From Campylobacter troglodytis (GTDB lineage Bacteria; Campylobacterota; Campylobacteria; Campylobacterales; Campylobacteraceae): DNA of 64,000 nucleotides. Where the stretch lies: the NCBI RefSeq assembly GCF_006864425.1, contig NZ_QHLI01000005.1, positions 1-64,000 on the forward strand. Direction: 5' to 3'. A model generated the notes under the pieces. That model did not search any database. It saw only the letters and a list, made by a program, of their open reading frames with translations, and was not told the DNA's origin. The translations under genes and the position numbers were made by a program. Numbering within the stretch: the first letter of the stretch is position 1; each line of letters begins with the position of its first letter. Positions 11,268-19,594 of this stretch are shown one piece after another.

Positions 11268-11299
11268 TTCTGCTTGCAGTTGCGAGTGAAACGAAACAA
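11268..11299 (-). repeat. Short insert at TTT|GG site 3 of the transposase
   Basis: A 32 bp stretch, read on the minus strand as TTGTTTCGTTTCACTCGC then AACTGCAAGCAGAA. It splits the Phe and Gly codons of VDF-GAK. Confidence 0.8.
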
Positions 11300-11446
11300 A
11301 AAATCCACCAAGCCATCGTAGGCTTTGAAGCTCTCCTGAAATTGTGGTATTTTCTACATCTGCAAAGTACCTTATAATCGGTAATAGCTCTTTCGCAGAG
11401 CAAGTGTTTTAGCGTATAAACTCGTGCGATTGCGTTTTAGCATTCC

Positions 11447-11481
11447 TTCTCGTAGAGTTACGAGTGCGTAGCACGAAGTAA
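11447..11481 (-). repeat. Short insert at TTT|GG site 2 of the transposase
   Basis: 35 bp containing the hairpin CTCGTA-ACTC-TACGAG. It splits TPVF-GMLKRN. The same site is uninterrupted in the copy at 52509-53342. Confidence 0.85.
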
Positions 11482-11541
11482 AAACACAGGCGTTTTCTTG
11501 CCAGCCCCACGCCCACGCTTACCACGCACCCTTTTTGCCCC

Positions 11542-11576
11542 TTCTGCTTGCAGTTACGAGCCGTAAGGCGAAGTAA
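11542..11576 (-). repeat. Short insert at TTT|GG site 1 of the transposase
   Basis: 35 bp insert between the Phe and Gly codons that follow VDENY. The same site is uninterrupted in the copy at 48759-49557. Confidence 0.85.
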
Positions 11577-11725
11577 AAAATAATTCTCATCAACTTCAAC
11601 CACTCATTTTGCTAATTTTTTCACATTATTTGGCTATTAAAATGTGAATTTCATGCAAAATTCTATTCACACAAGCACGAGTTATTTTGCAAATTTCAGC
11701 ATTTTTTTCGCCTCTAAACCAAGGC

Positions 11726-11760
11726 TTCTTGCAAAGTTGCAAGTGAGTAGCACGAAGCAA
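11726..11760 (-). repeat. Short insert at TTT|GG site 0 of the transposase
   Basis: 35 bp insert with the hairpin CTTGCA-ACTT-TGCAAG, after the SIF/KYF codons and before the Gly-Leu codons of the N-terminal domain. Confidence 0.8.
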
Positions 11761-11967
11761 AAAAATACTTCGTAATTTCTTAAATTTCTTTTGAGACAAT
11801 TTGGAAGCAAATCATATACTTGTTTTTCATTTTGCTCTTTATACTTTAAAATGATATTGTATCAAATTCAAGTGTCTTGAGCCAAGATTTTTATCAAATT
11901 TTACTCAAAATGATAAGAGAAAAATTCGTTTAGGGTGGCTTAAACAAAAATATTTATAAATTTTTAT

Positions 11968-11973
11968 TATAAT
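11968..11973 (+). promoter_or_regulatory. -10 box of the aminotransferase-hemH operon
   Basis: TATAAT in TTTTTATTATAATTTATC, 31 bp before ATG 12004 and just outside the IS copy. Confidence 0.6.
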
Positions 11974-12003
11974 TTATCTTTTGATTTTATGCAAAGGTTT
12001 GGG

Positions 12004-13131
12004 ATGAGGTTTGCTTTTGTTGATTTGAAGGCACAGTATCAAGCTTACAAGGAAGAAATTGATAGCGAAATATCCAAGGTGCTAGAAAGTGCTTCCTTTA
12101 TAGGTGGTGCAAAGCTTGATGAATTCGAGGAGAATTTGGCTCGTTATGTAGGCGTAAAGCACGCCATAGGCTGTTCTAGTGGAACCTCATCTTTGATCCT
12201 TGCTCTTATGGCACTTGGCATAGGAGAAGGAGATGAGGTTATAGTTCCAAGCTTTACCTTTATCGCCACTGCTGAGATGGTAAGCCTTTTAAAAGCCCGC
12301 CCTGTCTTTGCTGATATAAATTTAATTGATTATAATCTCGATCTAGCAAGCGTTGAAAGCCTAGTAACGCCTCGCACAAAGGCAATAATTGCTGTTTCTA
12401 TATTTGGGCAAATGCCTGATTTATGGGCTTTGAACGAGTTTTGCAAGGGCAAAAATATAGCCCTTATTGAGGACGGCGCACAAAGTTTTGGGGCTACTCA
12501 GCTTATAAATGAGGCTTCAAATGGAGTTACCACACAAAAAGAAGGTAACTTTAAGAAATCCTGCTCTATTGCAAAGCTTTCTTGCACAAGTTTTTTCCCC
12601 TCAAAGCCCTTGGGAGCTTATGGGGACGCTGGTGCTGTCTTTACAAATGATGATGAGCTAGCAAAAAAGATAAGAATTTACCTAAATCACGGGCAAACAA
12701 GCCGTTACAAGCATCAATTCATCGGCATCAACGGACGGCTAGATAGCATTCAAGCGGCGATTTTAGATGTGAAATTAAGGCATTTGGATGACGAGTTGGC
12801 ACAAAGGAAGCGTGTGGCGAAAATTTATGATGAGGGCTTGAAAAATGCGATTTTGCCTCAGGTTAAAAAGAATTTCACTAGCGTTTATGCACAGTATTCT
12901 GTGCGTGTTGAAAATAGAGACAAGCTTGTAAAAAGGCTATCCGCACAGGGCATTCCAAGTGCCATTCACTATCCTTTGGGACTTCACTTGCAAGCTGCCT
13001 TTTCAAGCCTTGGCTACAAGCTAGGGGATCTTCCAAATACCGAGCTAGTAAGCGAACAAATTTTATCCTTGCCCATGAGTGCCTTTTTAAGGCAAGAAGA
13101 TCAAGCAGAGGTTATAAGGGCTTTTGAGTGA
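12004..13131 (+). CDS. DegT/DnrJ/EryC1/StrS-type sugar aminotransferase
   Basis: A PLP-dependent fold-type I enzyme of the sugar-aminotransferase family. The N-terminus MRFAFVDLKAQY, CSSGTSSLILAL, VPSFTFIATAE and the PLP-Asp region IEDGAQSFGA are typical. The Schiff-base Lys is in FFPSKPLGAYGDAGA. About 20 extra residues rich in Asn, Thr and Lys lie between SFGA and CSIAKLS. I choose ATG 12004 because AAAGG stands six bases before it; ATG 11989 has no ribosome site. It overlaps the next gene (GTGA). I recall the same trio (aminotransferase, oxidoreductase, hemH) in C. jejuni. The sugar substrate is unknown. Confidence 0.85.
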   Translation: MRFAFVDLKAQYQAYKEEIDSEISKVLESASFIGGAKLDEFEENLARYVGVKHAIGCSSGTSSLILALMALGIGEGDEVIVPSFTFIATAEMVSLLKARPVFADINLIDYNLDLASVESLVTPRTKAIIAVSIFGQMPDLWALNEFCKGKNIALIEDGAQSFGATQLINEASNGVTTQKEGNFKKSCSIAKLSCTSFFPSKPLGAYGDAGAVFTNDDELAKKIRIYLNHGQTSRYKHQFIGINGRLDSIQAAILDVKLRHLDDELAQRKRVAKIYDEGLKNAILPQVKKNFTSVYAQYSVRVENRDKLVKRLSAQGIPSAIHYPLGLHLQAAFSSLGYKLGDLPNTELVSEQILSLPMSAFLRQEDQAEVIRAFE

Positions 13132-14165
13132 GATTTGGCATAGCTGGGGTTGGTAAAATGGGGCAAAATCATCTAAGAGAGCTACAAAAAAACAAAAATG
13201 TCGAGCTTGTAGCCCTTTATGATCTGCAAAAAAATGAGGATTTTAAGGAGCCATTTTACACAAGGATCTCTGATTTTTTAAAGCAAAAACTAGACATTGT
13301 CATCATAGCAAGTCCTACAAGCTCGCACTTAGAACTAGCAAATGCTATCTTACCAACAGTGCAAACAGTGTTAATCGAAAAGCCCTTGGCTATGAACTTA
13401 GAAGAAATAAAACAGATAAAAAAACTAGCCACAAAGCATAAAAACAAAGTAGCAGTAGGCTTTAGCGAGAGGTTTAATCCTGTTGTTTTGTCTCTTAAAA
13501 AAGCACTTCAAGGACAAAGAATTTTCTCAATAAACATAAGAAGATATTCTCCCTTTCCTATTCGCATTAGCGATGTGGGAATTTTAAGGGATTTAGGCAT
13601 ACATGATATTGATCTAGTAGGCTTTTTAACAGGGCTTAAATTTGCTAGAAAATCCCTTATAAATATAAAGCAAAATAATCAAGACATTGAAGCTATTATA
13701 ACGCTTGAAAGCTTGATAGGTTTAGATCTAGCTAAATTTAAAAAAGCACAAGATGTAAGCCTTGATCTTAAAAGCAAACAAGGCTTGACAGAAAAGCAAA
13801 ATTCAAAAGAACTTGACAGTTTGAAACACTCAAAGCCTTTAGAAACTAAGAATTTACAAGAGGCTGAATTTTCTAGCAAATGCTCTACAAATTCAAGCCA
13901 CAAAATAATAGCAAGTTTGCATCAAAGCTGGAACTGCTCTCAGGTTTCAAGAAGAATTAGCGTAATAACTGAAAAATCCTTCTTTGAGGCTAATTTGAAG
14001 GATTTTAAGCTTTATAAGGACGGTGTGCTTAGCGAGCTAGAAAATAAAAGCCCACTTTCTGGCGAACACAAGGAGCTTTTAGAGCTTGCAAGAAGCGGCA
14101 AACAAGGAAGATTGGCTGGCATAGAGGATGCCATCAATGCGCAAGAGTGTTTGGAGTTAGGATGA
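13128..14165 (+). CDS. Gfo/Idh/MocA-family NAD(P)-dependent oxidoreductase
   Basis: The N-terminal Rossmann fold is clear (FGIAGVGKMGQNHLREL, then IASPTSSHLELA and EKPLAMN with the conserved Lys). Family members oxidise or reduce sugar or inositol hydroxyls. Residues from about 193 to 258 form a low-complexity stretch (SLDLKSKQG, EKQNSKELDS, KHSKPLETK) that interrupts the substrate domain and looks like an in-frame insertion. The GTG start overlaps the stop of the aminotransferase, and the stop overlaps the hemH ATG, so the three genes are translationally coupled. It probably works with the aminotransferase on a nucleotide sugar. Confidence 0.83.
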   Translation: MRFGIAGVGKMGQNHLRELQKNKNVELVALYDLQKNEDFKEPFYTRISDFLKQKLDIVIIASPTSSHLELANAILPTVQTVLIEKPLAMNLEEIKQIKKLATKHKNKVAVGFSERFNPVVLSLKKALQGQRIFSINIRRYSPFPIRISDVGILRDLGIHDIDLVGFLTGLKFARKSLINIKQNNQDIEAIITLESLIGLDLAKFKKAQDVSLDLKSKQGLTEKQNSKELDSLKHSKPLETKNLQEAEFSSKCSTNSSHKIIASLHQSWNCSQVSRRISVITEKSFFEANLKDFKLYKDGVLSELENKSPLSGEHKELLELARSGKQGRLAGIEDAINAQECLELG

Positions 14166-15235
14166 GGCTTGTTTTGTTTTTGAATATGGGAGGGGCTACT
14201 AGCTATGCTGAGTGTGAGCTTTTTTTGAAAAATATGTTTAATGACAAATACATCTTAACCATAAAAAACAAATTTTTACGCTCCTTTTTAGCCTTTTTGA
14301 TAACCAAGATGAGAGTTAAGGCTATGTGGGAAAATTATCAAAAAATAGGAGGTAAATCCCCCTTAAACGACATAACTGCAAGGCTTTGTGCGAATTTAAA
14401 TAATGAAGTTAAGAGTAAGACTGTGAATTTACAAGATGATTTAAGCACAAATTCACAAAATTCAAGCAAAAAATTAAATACAAGCCAAGCCCTTAAAGAA
14501 GAGCAAAAAACAAACTCACAAATTTTAAACACAAAGAACACGGTAAATTCAAGCTTTAAAAAACCTCAGCATTTAGATCTTCAATTTGATTTCATAAATG
14601 TCTATGTCCCACCCTTTGCAAAAGATGTTTTGACTAAGTATGAGCTTAGTAAAGAAGATGAGCTGATCTTATTTCCCCTCTATCCTCACCACTCACAAAC
14701 CACAGTGCTTTCAGCCCTTGACTGCGTAAAAGATGCTATTTCAAAGATGCAAATTCAAGCCAAGCTAAGAGAACTTGACATTTTTTACACAAATGAGCTT
14801 TATAATGAAATGGTGATTAAGGATGTATTAAAAGCAAATGAGGATTTTAAGACAGAGGGTAAAAAAACCCTAATCTTTTCGGCACATTCCTTGCCTGTTT
14901 CTACCATAAGGGCTGGGGATCTTTATCAAAGGCATGTTGAGGAACATGTTAGGATCTTAAAAAAGAGCTTGAAGCCTCATTTTGATGAGATCTTACTTGC
15001 CTATCAATCAAAGCTTGGTCCTATAAAATGGCTTGAACCTGCCATAGCTGAGGTCTTAGCAGGTCTAAAAAACGAGGCTTTGATCTATCCTCTGTCTTTT
15101 TGCATTGATTGTAGTGAAACTGTTTTTGAATTAGAGCTTGAATATAGAAAAATAGCCGCAAAGGATTATAAACTCATCTCTTGCCCCAATGATAGCAAGG
15201 ACTTTGCAAATTTTATCAAGGCTTATGTAAATTAA
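14162..15235 (+). CDS. hemH: Ferrochelatase with a low-complexity insertion
   Basis: HemH inserts ferrous iron into protoporphyrin IX at the membrane. LFLNMGGATS at the start, LFPLYPHHSQTT, and FSAHSLPVSTIRAGD with the metal-handling His are diagnostic. The protein is 357 residues with the start at ATG 14162 (ATGA overlap with the previous gene), against roughly 300 in related species. The excess is residues ~81-139, an Asn/Ser/Lys/Gln-rich segment (NSQNSSKKLN, NTKNTVNSS) placed before the first conserved core strand (FDFINVYVPPF). The catalytic regions are intact, so I expect an active enzyme with a long loop. Confidence 0.88.
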   Translation: MRLVLFLNMGGATSYAECELFLKNMFNDKYILTIKNKFLRSFLAFLITKMRVKAMWENYQKIGGKSPLNDITARLCANLNNEVKSKTVNLQDDLSTNSQNSSKKLNTSQALKEEQKTNSQILNTKNTVNSSFKKPQHLDLQFDFINVYVPPFAKDVLTKYELSKEDELILFPLYPHHSQTTVLSALDCVKDAISKMQIQAKLRELDIFYTNELYNEMVIKDVLKANEDFKTEGKKTLIFSAHSLPVSTIRAGDLYQRHVEEHVRILKKSLKPHFDEILLAYQSKLGPIKWLEPAIAEVLAGLKNEALIYPLSFCIDCSETVFELELEYRKIAAKDYKLISCPNDSKDFANFIKAYVN

Positions 15236-15673
15236 GCTTTTTTGCCCTTAAATTTTTTACACACTTTAAATTTACAAAAAATTAGCAACTTTCTTACACA
15301 ACTTGCAAGATATATACAAATTTTTGCTTATAACAGTTTGCAATCTTTTTCTTTTTTGCAAAAATCAAGCCACAGCTTAGCTTATGCAAAATTTAGCATT
15401 TTAAAAGCCTAGCAAAATTTGAAGTAAAATTTGAATTTAGACTTGAATTTTTTATAAAATGCGTTTATTTTTTGTATAAATTTGTTGTTTTAAACTGCCA
15501 AGCAAAATGCTTAACTCCTTTGCAAAAATGCCCTTAAAGAAAGCAAATTTATTAAATTTAAATTTTTCTTAAAAGATCATCAAAAAAGCTTTTATCAAAG
15601 CTTTCATAAGCAAAAATAAGCTTAAAAATTTGCTAAATTTAAAGATCTTAATGAAACAATAGCTATTTTTTGT
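15236..15673 (+). other. Intergenic, no gene seen
   Basis: AT-rich sequence with no plausible coding frame. It ends in the promoter of the next gene. No terminator hairpin could be supported. Confidence 0.45.
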
Positions 15674-15679
15674 TATAAT
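15674..15679 (+). promoter_or_regulatory. -10 box of the CorC-like gene
   Basis: TATAAT in TTTTTTGTTATAATTATG, 27 bp before the TTG start at 15706. AAGGAG at 15693-15698 is a strong ribosome site for that TTG. Confidence 0.7.
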
Positions 15680-15705
15680 TATGCGAAATTTCAAGGAGCA
15701 TTTTT

Positions 15706-17040
15706 TTGGACCCTAGCCAGATACCCCCTGCTATAAATGCAGGATATTCTACACTTATGATCTTCGTTGCCTTTATTTTTGTCTTTTTGAATGGTTTTTT
15801 TGTTCTTTCTGAATTTAGCATTGTTAAGGTTCGCCGCTCTAAGCTAGAACAGCTTGTCAAGGAAAAAAAGCCAAATGCAAAGCAGGCTTTAAGGATTAGC
15901 TCTGAGCTTGATACCTATCTTAGTGCTTGTCAGCTTGGCATCACCCTAAGCTCACTAGCACTTGGGTGGATAGGAGAACCTGCCATTGCAAAGCTTTTGT
16001 CCTTTTGGCTTTCTGGTTTTAATCTTTCAAGCACCCTACTTCACACCCTTTCTTTCATCATAGCCTTTTCTTTGATCACCTTGCTACATGTGGTAATTGG
16101 TGAGCTTGTACCAAAAAGCGTTGCCATAGCAATGGCCGATAAGACAGCACTATGGGTGGCAAGACCCTTGCATATCTTTTGGATACTCTTTTTGCCCCTC
16201 ATTAAAAGCTTTGATTTCTTAGCTAGAATTTCTTTGAAATTAATAGGCGTAAAACCAGCCAAGGAACACGATGAATTGGTGCTTTCTGAGGAAGAAATTA
16301 AGATCATAGCAAGTGAGAGTCAAAAGGGTGGAGTTTTAGACGAGTTTGAAACAGAGATCATAAGAAATGCTGTGGATTTTAGCGACATAGTGGCAAAAGA
16401 GGTGATGACTCCAAGAAAGGATATGATTTGCCTTAATAAAAACAAATCCTACAAGGAAAATATGAAGATAGTAAGCGAGAGCAAACACACGAGATTTCCT
16501 TATATAGACGAATCAAAGGACAATATCCTAGGAATCATTCACATTAGAGATCTAATGCAAAATGAGATCACACAGGGCAAAAAAGACTTAGAGGACTTTG
16601 TGCGCCCTATCTTTTTAGTGCCTGAAAATGTCAGCATCTCTCAGGTGTTAATTCGTATGAATAAAGAAAGAACACACACAGCCTTGGTGATGGATGAGTA
16701 TGGAGGCACAGCAGGGCTTATCACTATGGAAGATATAATGGAAGAAATTGTGGGTGATATAAATGATGAGCACGATGATAAGGGGGAAAATTACAAAAAA
16801 CTAGCCGAAAATGTCTATGAATTTAAGGGTCGCTGTGATATAGAAACTGTTGAGGATCTGCTTTTAATTAGTTTTGATGATAATTTAGAGCAAAATACCA
16901 TAGGTGGCTATGTCTTTAATCTCTTGGGTCGTTTGCCTGTTGTTGGCGATAAGATAGAGGATGAGCTTTGCCTTTATGAGGTAAAAAAGATGGATCAAAA
17001 CTCCATAGATACCATTAAGATCATCAAAAAAACTGAGTGA
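15706..17040 (+). CDS. CNNM/CorC-type membrane protein with CBS domains
   Basis: The 444-residue protein has a DUF21 membrane domain in the first ~190 residues (several hydrophobic helices, GEPAIAKLL and GELVPKSVAIA motifs). A CBS pair follows (VMTPRKDMICL ... HTRFPYIDES ... GIIHIRDLM, and ALVMDEYGGTAGLITMEDI), then a C-terminal CorC_HlyC domain (IGGYVFNLLGRLPVVGD). Such proteins are linked to magnesium/cobalt efflux. The start is TTG, chosen because AAGGAG precedes it closely and the next ATG would remove residues before the first helix. It stands alone with its own promoter. Confidence 0.88.
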   Translation: MDPSQIPPAINAGYSTLMIFVAFIFVFLNGFFVLSEFSIVKVRRSKLEQLVKEKKPNAKQALRISSELDTYLSACQLGITLSSLALGWIGEPAIAKLLSFWLSGFNLSSTLLHTLSFIIAFSLITLLHVVIGELVPKSVAIAMADKTALWVARPLHIFWILFLPLIKSFDFLARISLKLIGVKPAKEHDELVLSEEEIKIIASESQKGGVLDEFETEIIRNAVDFSDIVAKEVMTPRKDMICLNKNKSYKENMKIVSESKHTRFPYIDESKDNILGIIHIRDLMQNEITQGKKDLEDFVRPIFLVPENVSISQVLIRMNKERTHTALVMDEYGGTAGLITMEDIMEEIVGDINDEHDDKGENYKKLAENVYEFKGRCDIETVEDLLLISFDDNLEQNTIGGYVFNLLGRLPVVGDKIEDELCLYEVKKMDQNSIDTIKIIKKTE

Positions 17041-17532
17041 ATTTAAAGCCACGCGAATTCAAAACTCCTTGCTAAATTTTATAATTCTTACTATCTTGTA
17101 ATGCTTTATAATTGTTTCTTGAAAGCATTTGAAATTTAAACACTTAAACCGTGTTAAACTCTTGTAAGCTCTTTTGAGATCCTTTGTGTCAAAAAGCTTC
17201 GGCATAGCTATGGCTTAAATATGGCACTTTAGCCTACAAAACCTTTGCATATCTTTTTAACTCTTTTGCAAAAAAGTATTATCACGCAAACTTGTCATTT
17301 TCTTATATTTTGCACACATTTTCTAAGACAAAACGCTTTTTTAAAAACCTTGTTTTTAAAAATGGTAACTTTTAAAGGATTTTTAAAATTGTGTGAAAGA
17401 TAATGTGCAAGGCTTAGGCAAAGTTAAACTGCTTTAAATCACTCTTTTAAAACCGTGAATTTTTTATAAAATTTAAAAAAACACATACAAAGCTATGCTA
17501 AAATACTACAACTTCATACAAAAGGATAAAAA
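17041..17532 (+). other. Intergenic, no gene seen
   Basis: Nearly 500 bp without a supported gene; stops in all frames. The last bases (AAAGGATAAAA) are the ribosome site of the antitoxin. Confidence 0.45.
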
Positions 17533-17808
17533 ATGAGTTCAGTAGTTCAGTTTAGAATGGACAGCACAGACAAGGCAAATTTTGAGCTAATACTTAAAAA
17601 TATGGGACTTGACATAGGCACAGCCTTGCGAATGTTTGCCGCAAAGGTCATAAACACAGGTGCCATACCCTTTGAAGTAAGCTCAAATATAGATCCAAGC
17701 ACCATTATGACGAAAGAAAATCTAAAAGCCTACAAGAGAGCGAAAAAGGATTTAGCGGAGGGCAAGACCATAAGTCTTGAAGAATTAAAGGCAAAGTATG
17801 GCGTATAG
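17533..17808 (+). CDS. RelB/DinJ-type antitoxin
   Basis: A 91-residue protein starting VVQFRMDSTDKANFELILKNMGLDIGTA, the ribbon-helix-helix pattern of RelB/DinJ antitoxins, with AALRMF-like contacts (ALRMFAAKVINTGAIPFEV) and a charged C-terminal tail that would wrap the toxin. It overlaps the toxin gene by 11 bp, the normal arrangement. Such antitoxins repress their own promoter; I could not define the operator. The module sits at the left edge of the sugar locus. Confidence 0.85.
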   Translation: MSSVVQFRMDSTDKANFELILKNMGLDIGTALRMFAAKVINTGAIPFEVSSNIDPSTIMTKENLKAYKRAKKDLAEGKTISLEELKAKYGV

Positions 17809-18058
17809 GCTACAAACGCATAAATCAGTGGATAAATTTCTAGCCAAACACAAGGATATGAGACAAAGAGTCCTTAACAAACTTGAACTTCTAGCCCAAA
17901 ACCCCTACCAAAACGGCCTTGACATAGCTAGGCTTGAGGGCTATGAGAACCACTACAGATTAAGAATTGGCAAATACCGTTTGCTTTATGAAATCATAGA
18001 GTCGCAAATCCTAATCTATGCCTATGACATAGACAGCAGAGGGGGTATTTATAAATGA
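17798..18058 (+). CDS. RelE/ParE-superfamily toxin
   Basis: The 86-residue protein YRLQTHKSVDKFLAKHKD ... LEGYENHYRLRIGKYRLLYEI has the RelE/ParE core: a helical hairpin, then the Arg-rich strand RLRIGKYRLLYE. RelE members cut mRNA on the ribosome while ParE members poison gyrase; the sequence does not separate these with certainty. The start overlaps the antitoxin by 11 bp, so translation is coupled. Confidence 0.85.
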   Translation: MAYRLQTHKSVDKFLAKHKDMRQRVLNKLELLAQNPYQNGLDIARLEGYENHYRLRIGKYRLLYEIIESQILIYAYDIDSRGGIYK

Positions 18059-18394
18059 GTTTCACAAAACTGCTAAAAGCTAAGTGGCAATTCAAGATAA
18101 GTAAATTTTTACAAGCTCTTAAAAAATTGCAAACAAAGCCTTAAAAATTGCTAAAATAAAGTCAAAAATTCACATCTTTGTGTGAATTTTTGTGAATTTA
18201 AGGCATAAAATCCTTGCTTTGTTGTTTTTTGTTTTATATAAGGTGCTAAAATATTCTTTTTTAAAGAAAAATATCTTAAAATCATCAAGAGTTCTGGCTC
18301 TTAAAATAGCAATTAAAAAGGCAAAAAAGCTACAAAGACTCTTTAAGTAATAAGAGTTTAAGGGATAAAAGTTTAAAAGGACAAAAGGCAGATA
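18059..18394 (+). other. Intergenic before the capsule locus
   Basis: No gene seen. Contains GTGAATTTTTGTGAATTTAAG at about 18180-18200 and a run of A/T. It ends in AAAAGG, the ribosome site of the first reductase gene. Confidence 0.45.
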
Positions 18395-19495
18395 ATGCAA
18401 AAAGGGTGTATGAAAAAAGATAGTAGGATCTTTGTAGCAGGACACAGGGGGACGCTGGGTTCGGCACTGCTTGATGAGCTTAAAAAAGATGGCTACACGC
18501 AAATTCTCACAAGAACTCGCCAAGAGCTTGATTTGACAAATCAGCAAGCTGTTAGGGACTTTTTTGAAAAGCAAAGACCTGAGTTTGTGTTTTTTGCGGC
18601 AGTTCTTCCTTGTGGGGCTTCAAATTTTAGGCAAAGGGCAGATTTTATCTACGAAAACACCGCTATGCAAACAAATATCATTCATTCTTGCTTTAAATTT
18701 GGGGTAAAAAAGCTCATTTGCTACGGCTCTGGCTATATGTATCCCTATCTTGCACAAAATCCACTCAAAGAAGAAGTGATGCTAAAAGACGAGATGGAGT
18801 ATAACGCCACTCCCTTTGGGCTTGCCAAGATAAATCAAGCTCTAATGTGCGAAAGCTTTAACTTGCAGTATAATACAAATTTCATCTGCCTTGCCATTAA
18901 CAATCTCTACGGCACAAGGGCAAATTTTGATTTTAACAAAAGCAGGGTCTTACCTGCCTTGCTTCGCAAATTTCACCTTGCCAAGCTCTTAGAAAAAGGC
19001 GATGAAAAAGGGCTTTTACAGGATTTAAATACACATTTAGTTAGCAAAGAAAACAAATTTAACTCTCTTAAAGACTCAGAAACTTTCCTAAACTCTTGGG
19101 GCATTAGCAAGGATAAAGTGGAAATTTGGGGCACAGGCAAGGTTAGGCGGGAGTTTTTACATAGCATTGATGCTGCAAGGGCTAGTATTTTTGTAATGCA
19201 AAATGTGGATTTCAAAAACTTGCATAATAACGAAAAAGAGATAAAAAACACCCACATAAATGTAGGCACGGGGGTGGATTATAGCATTAAAGAAGTAGCT
19301 TTGATGATAAAAGAAGAGCTTGGCTTTAAGGGCGAGATTTATTTTAACGCAAGCCGCCCTGATAGCTCTATGGACCGCCTTATGGACATTTCAAGGCTAA
19401 ACTCACTTGGCTTTAAGGCTGAAATTTCATTAAAAGAAGGGATTAAAAAGATGTATGCTTATTATCTAGCCTCTACTGCGGGGGGGGGGGGGTAA
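18395..19495 (+). CDS. GDP-fucose-synthase-like SDR, paralogue 1 (atypical active site)
   Basis: An extended SDR with the NADP fold FVAGHRGTLGSALL, related to Fcl and to the Campylobacter GDP-heptose C4 reductases. The family's catalytic YxxxK appears here as PFGLAK: the Tyr is Phe. The normal ASxxxYP loop reads YGSGYMYPYLA. The two following paralogues keep Tyr, so this copy may be inactive as a reductase or have another role. ATG 18395 has AAAAGG six bases upstream; ATG 18410 aligns with the MKKD start of the paralogues. The gene ends in G13 followed at once by TAA. Confidence 0.82.
   Translation: MQKGCMKKDSRIFVAGHRGTLGSALLDELKKDGYTQILTRTRQELDLTNQQAVRDFFEKQRPEFVFFAAVLPCGASNFRQRADFIYENTAMQTNIIHSCFKFGVKKLICYGSGYMYPYLAQNPLKEEVMLKDEMEYNATPFGLAKINQALMCESFNLQYNTNFICLAINNLYGTRANFDFNKSRVLPALLRKFHLAKLLEKGDEKGLLQDLNTHLVSKENKFNSLKDSETFLNSWGISKDKVEIWGTGKVRREFLHSIDAARASIFVMQNVDFKNLHNNEKEIKNTHINVGTGVDYSIKEVALMIKEELGFKGEIYFNASRPDSSMDRLMDISRLNSLGFKAEISLKEGIKKMYAYYLASTAGGGG
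19480..19492 (+). repeat. Poly-G tract (G13) at the 3' end of paralogue 1
   Basis: Thirteen G directly before TAA (19493-19495). With this length translation stops. The other two frames run without a stop to TAA 19581-19583 (12 bp before the next ATG) or to TAG 19606-19608 (past it). Confidence 0.95.
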
Positions 19496-19594
19496 CCCAT
19501 CTACTCGCTCTTACAACTACCTTAAAAACTTTCTCTTATTTTCACATTTATCTTATCTTGCTCTTGCAAGTAATTTGCTTTAAAAGGTTGAACT

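Larger units (their letters stand above)
11013..11883 (-). mobile_element. IS1595-like copy with perfect 8 bp target duplication
   Basis: The element is 871 bp, with ends GGCTCAAGATACTT (left) and AAGTGTCTTGAGCC (right). It is flanked by an exact 8 bp direct repeat AAGATTTT at 11005-11012 and 11884-11891, the size expected for IS1595 elements. The minus strand reads the transposase nearly end to end (VEVDENYF, KKTPVF, GMLKRN, FAKGHNHINGIENFWG, ENFILHLKETEFRYN). It is broken by frame-shifting 32-35 bp inserts at four Phe-Gly positions and by substitutions. It must have moved with help from another copy, or decayed since. Confidence 0.88.

Noticed and set aside
11118-11603. Short frames inside the IS copy (67 and 64 codons)
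   Set aside because: Out-of-frame or insert-spanning pieces of the transposase.
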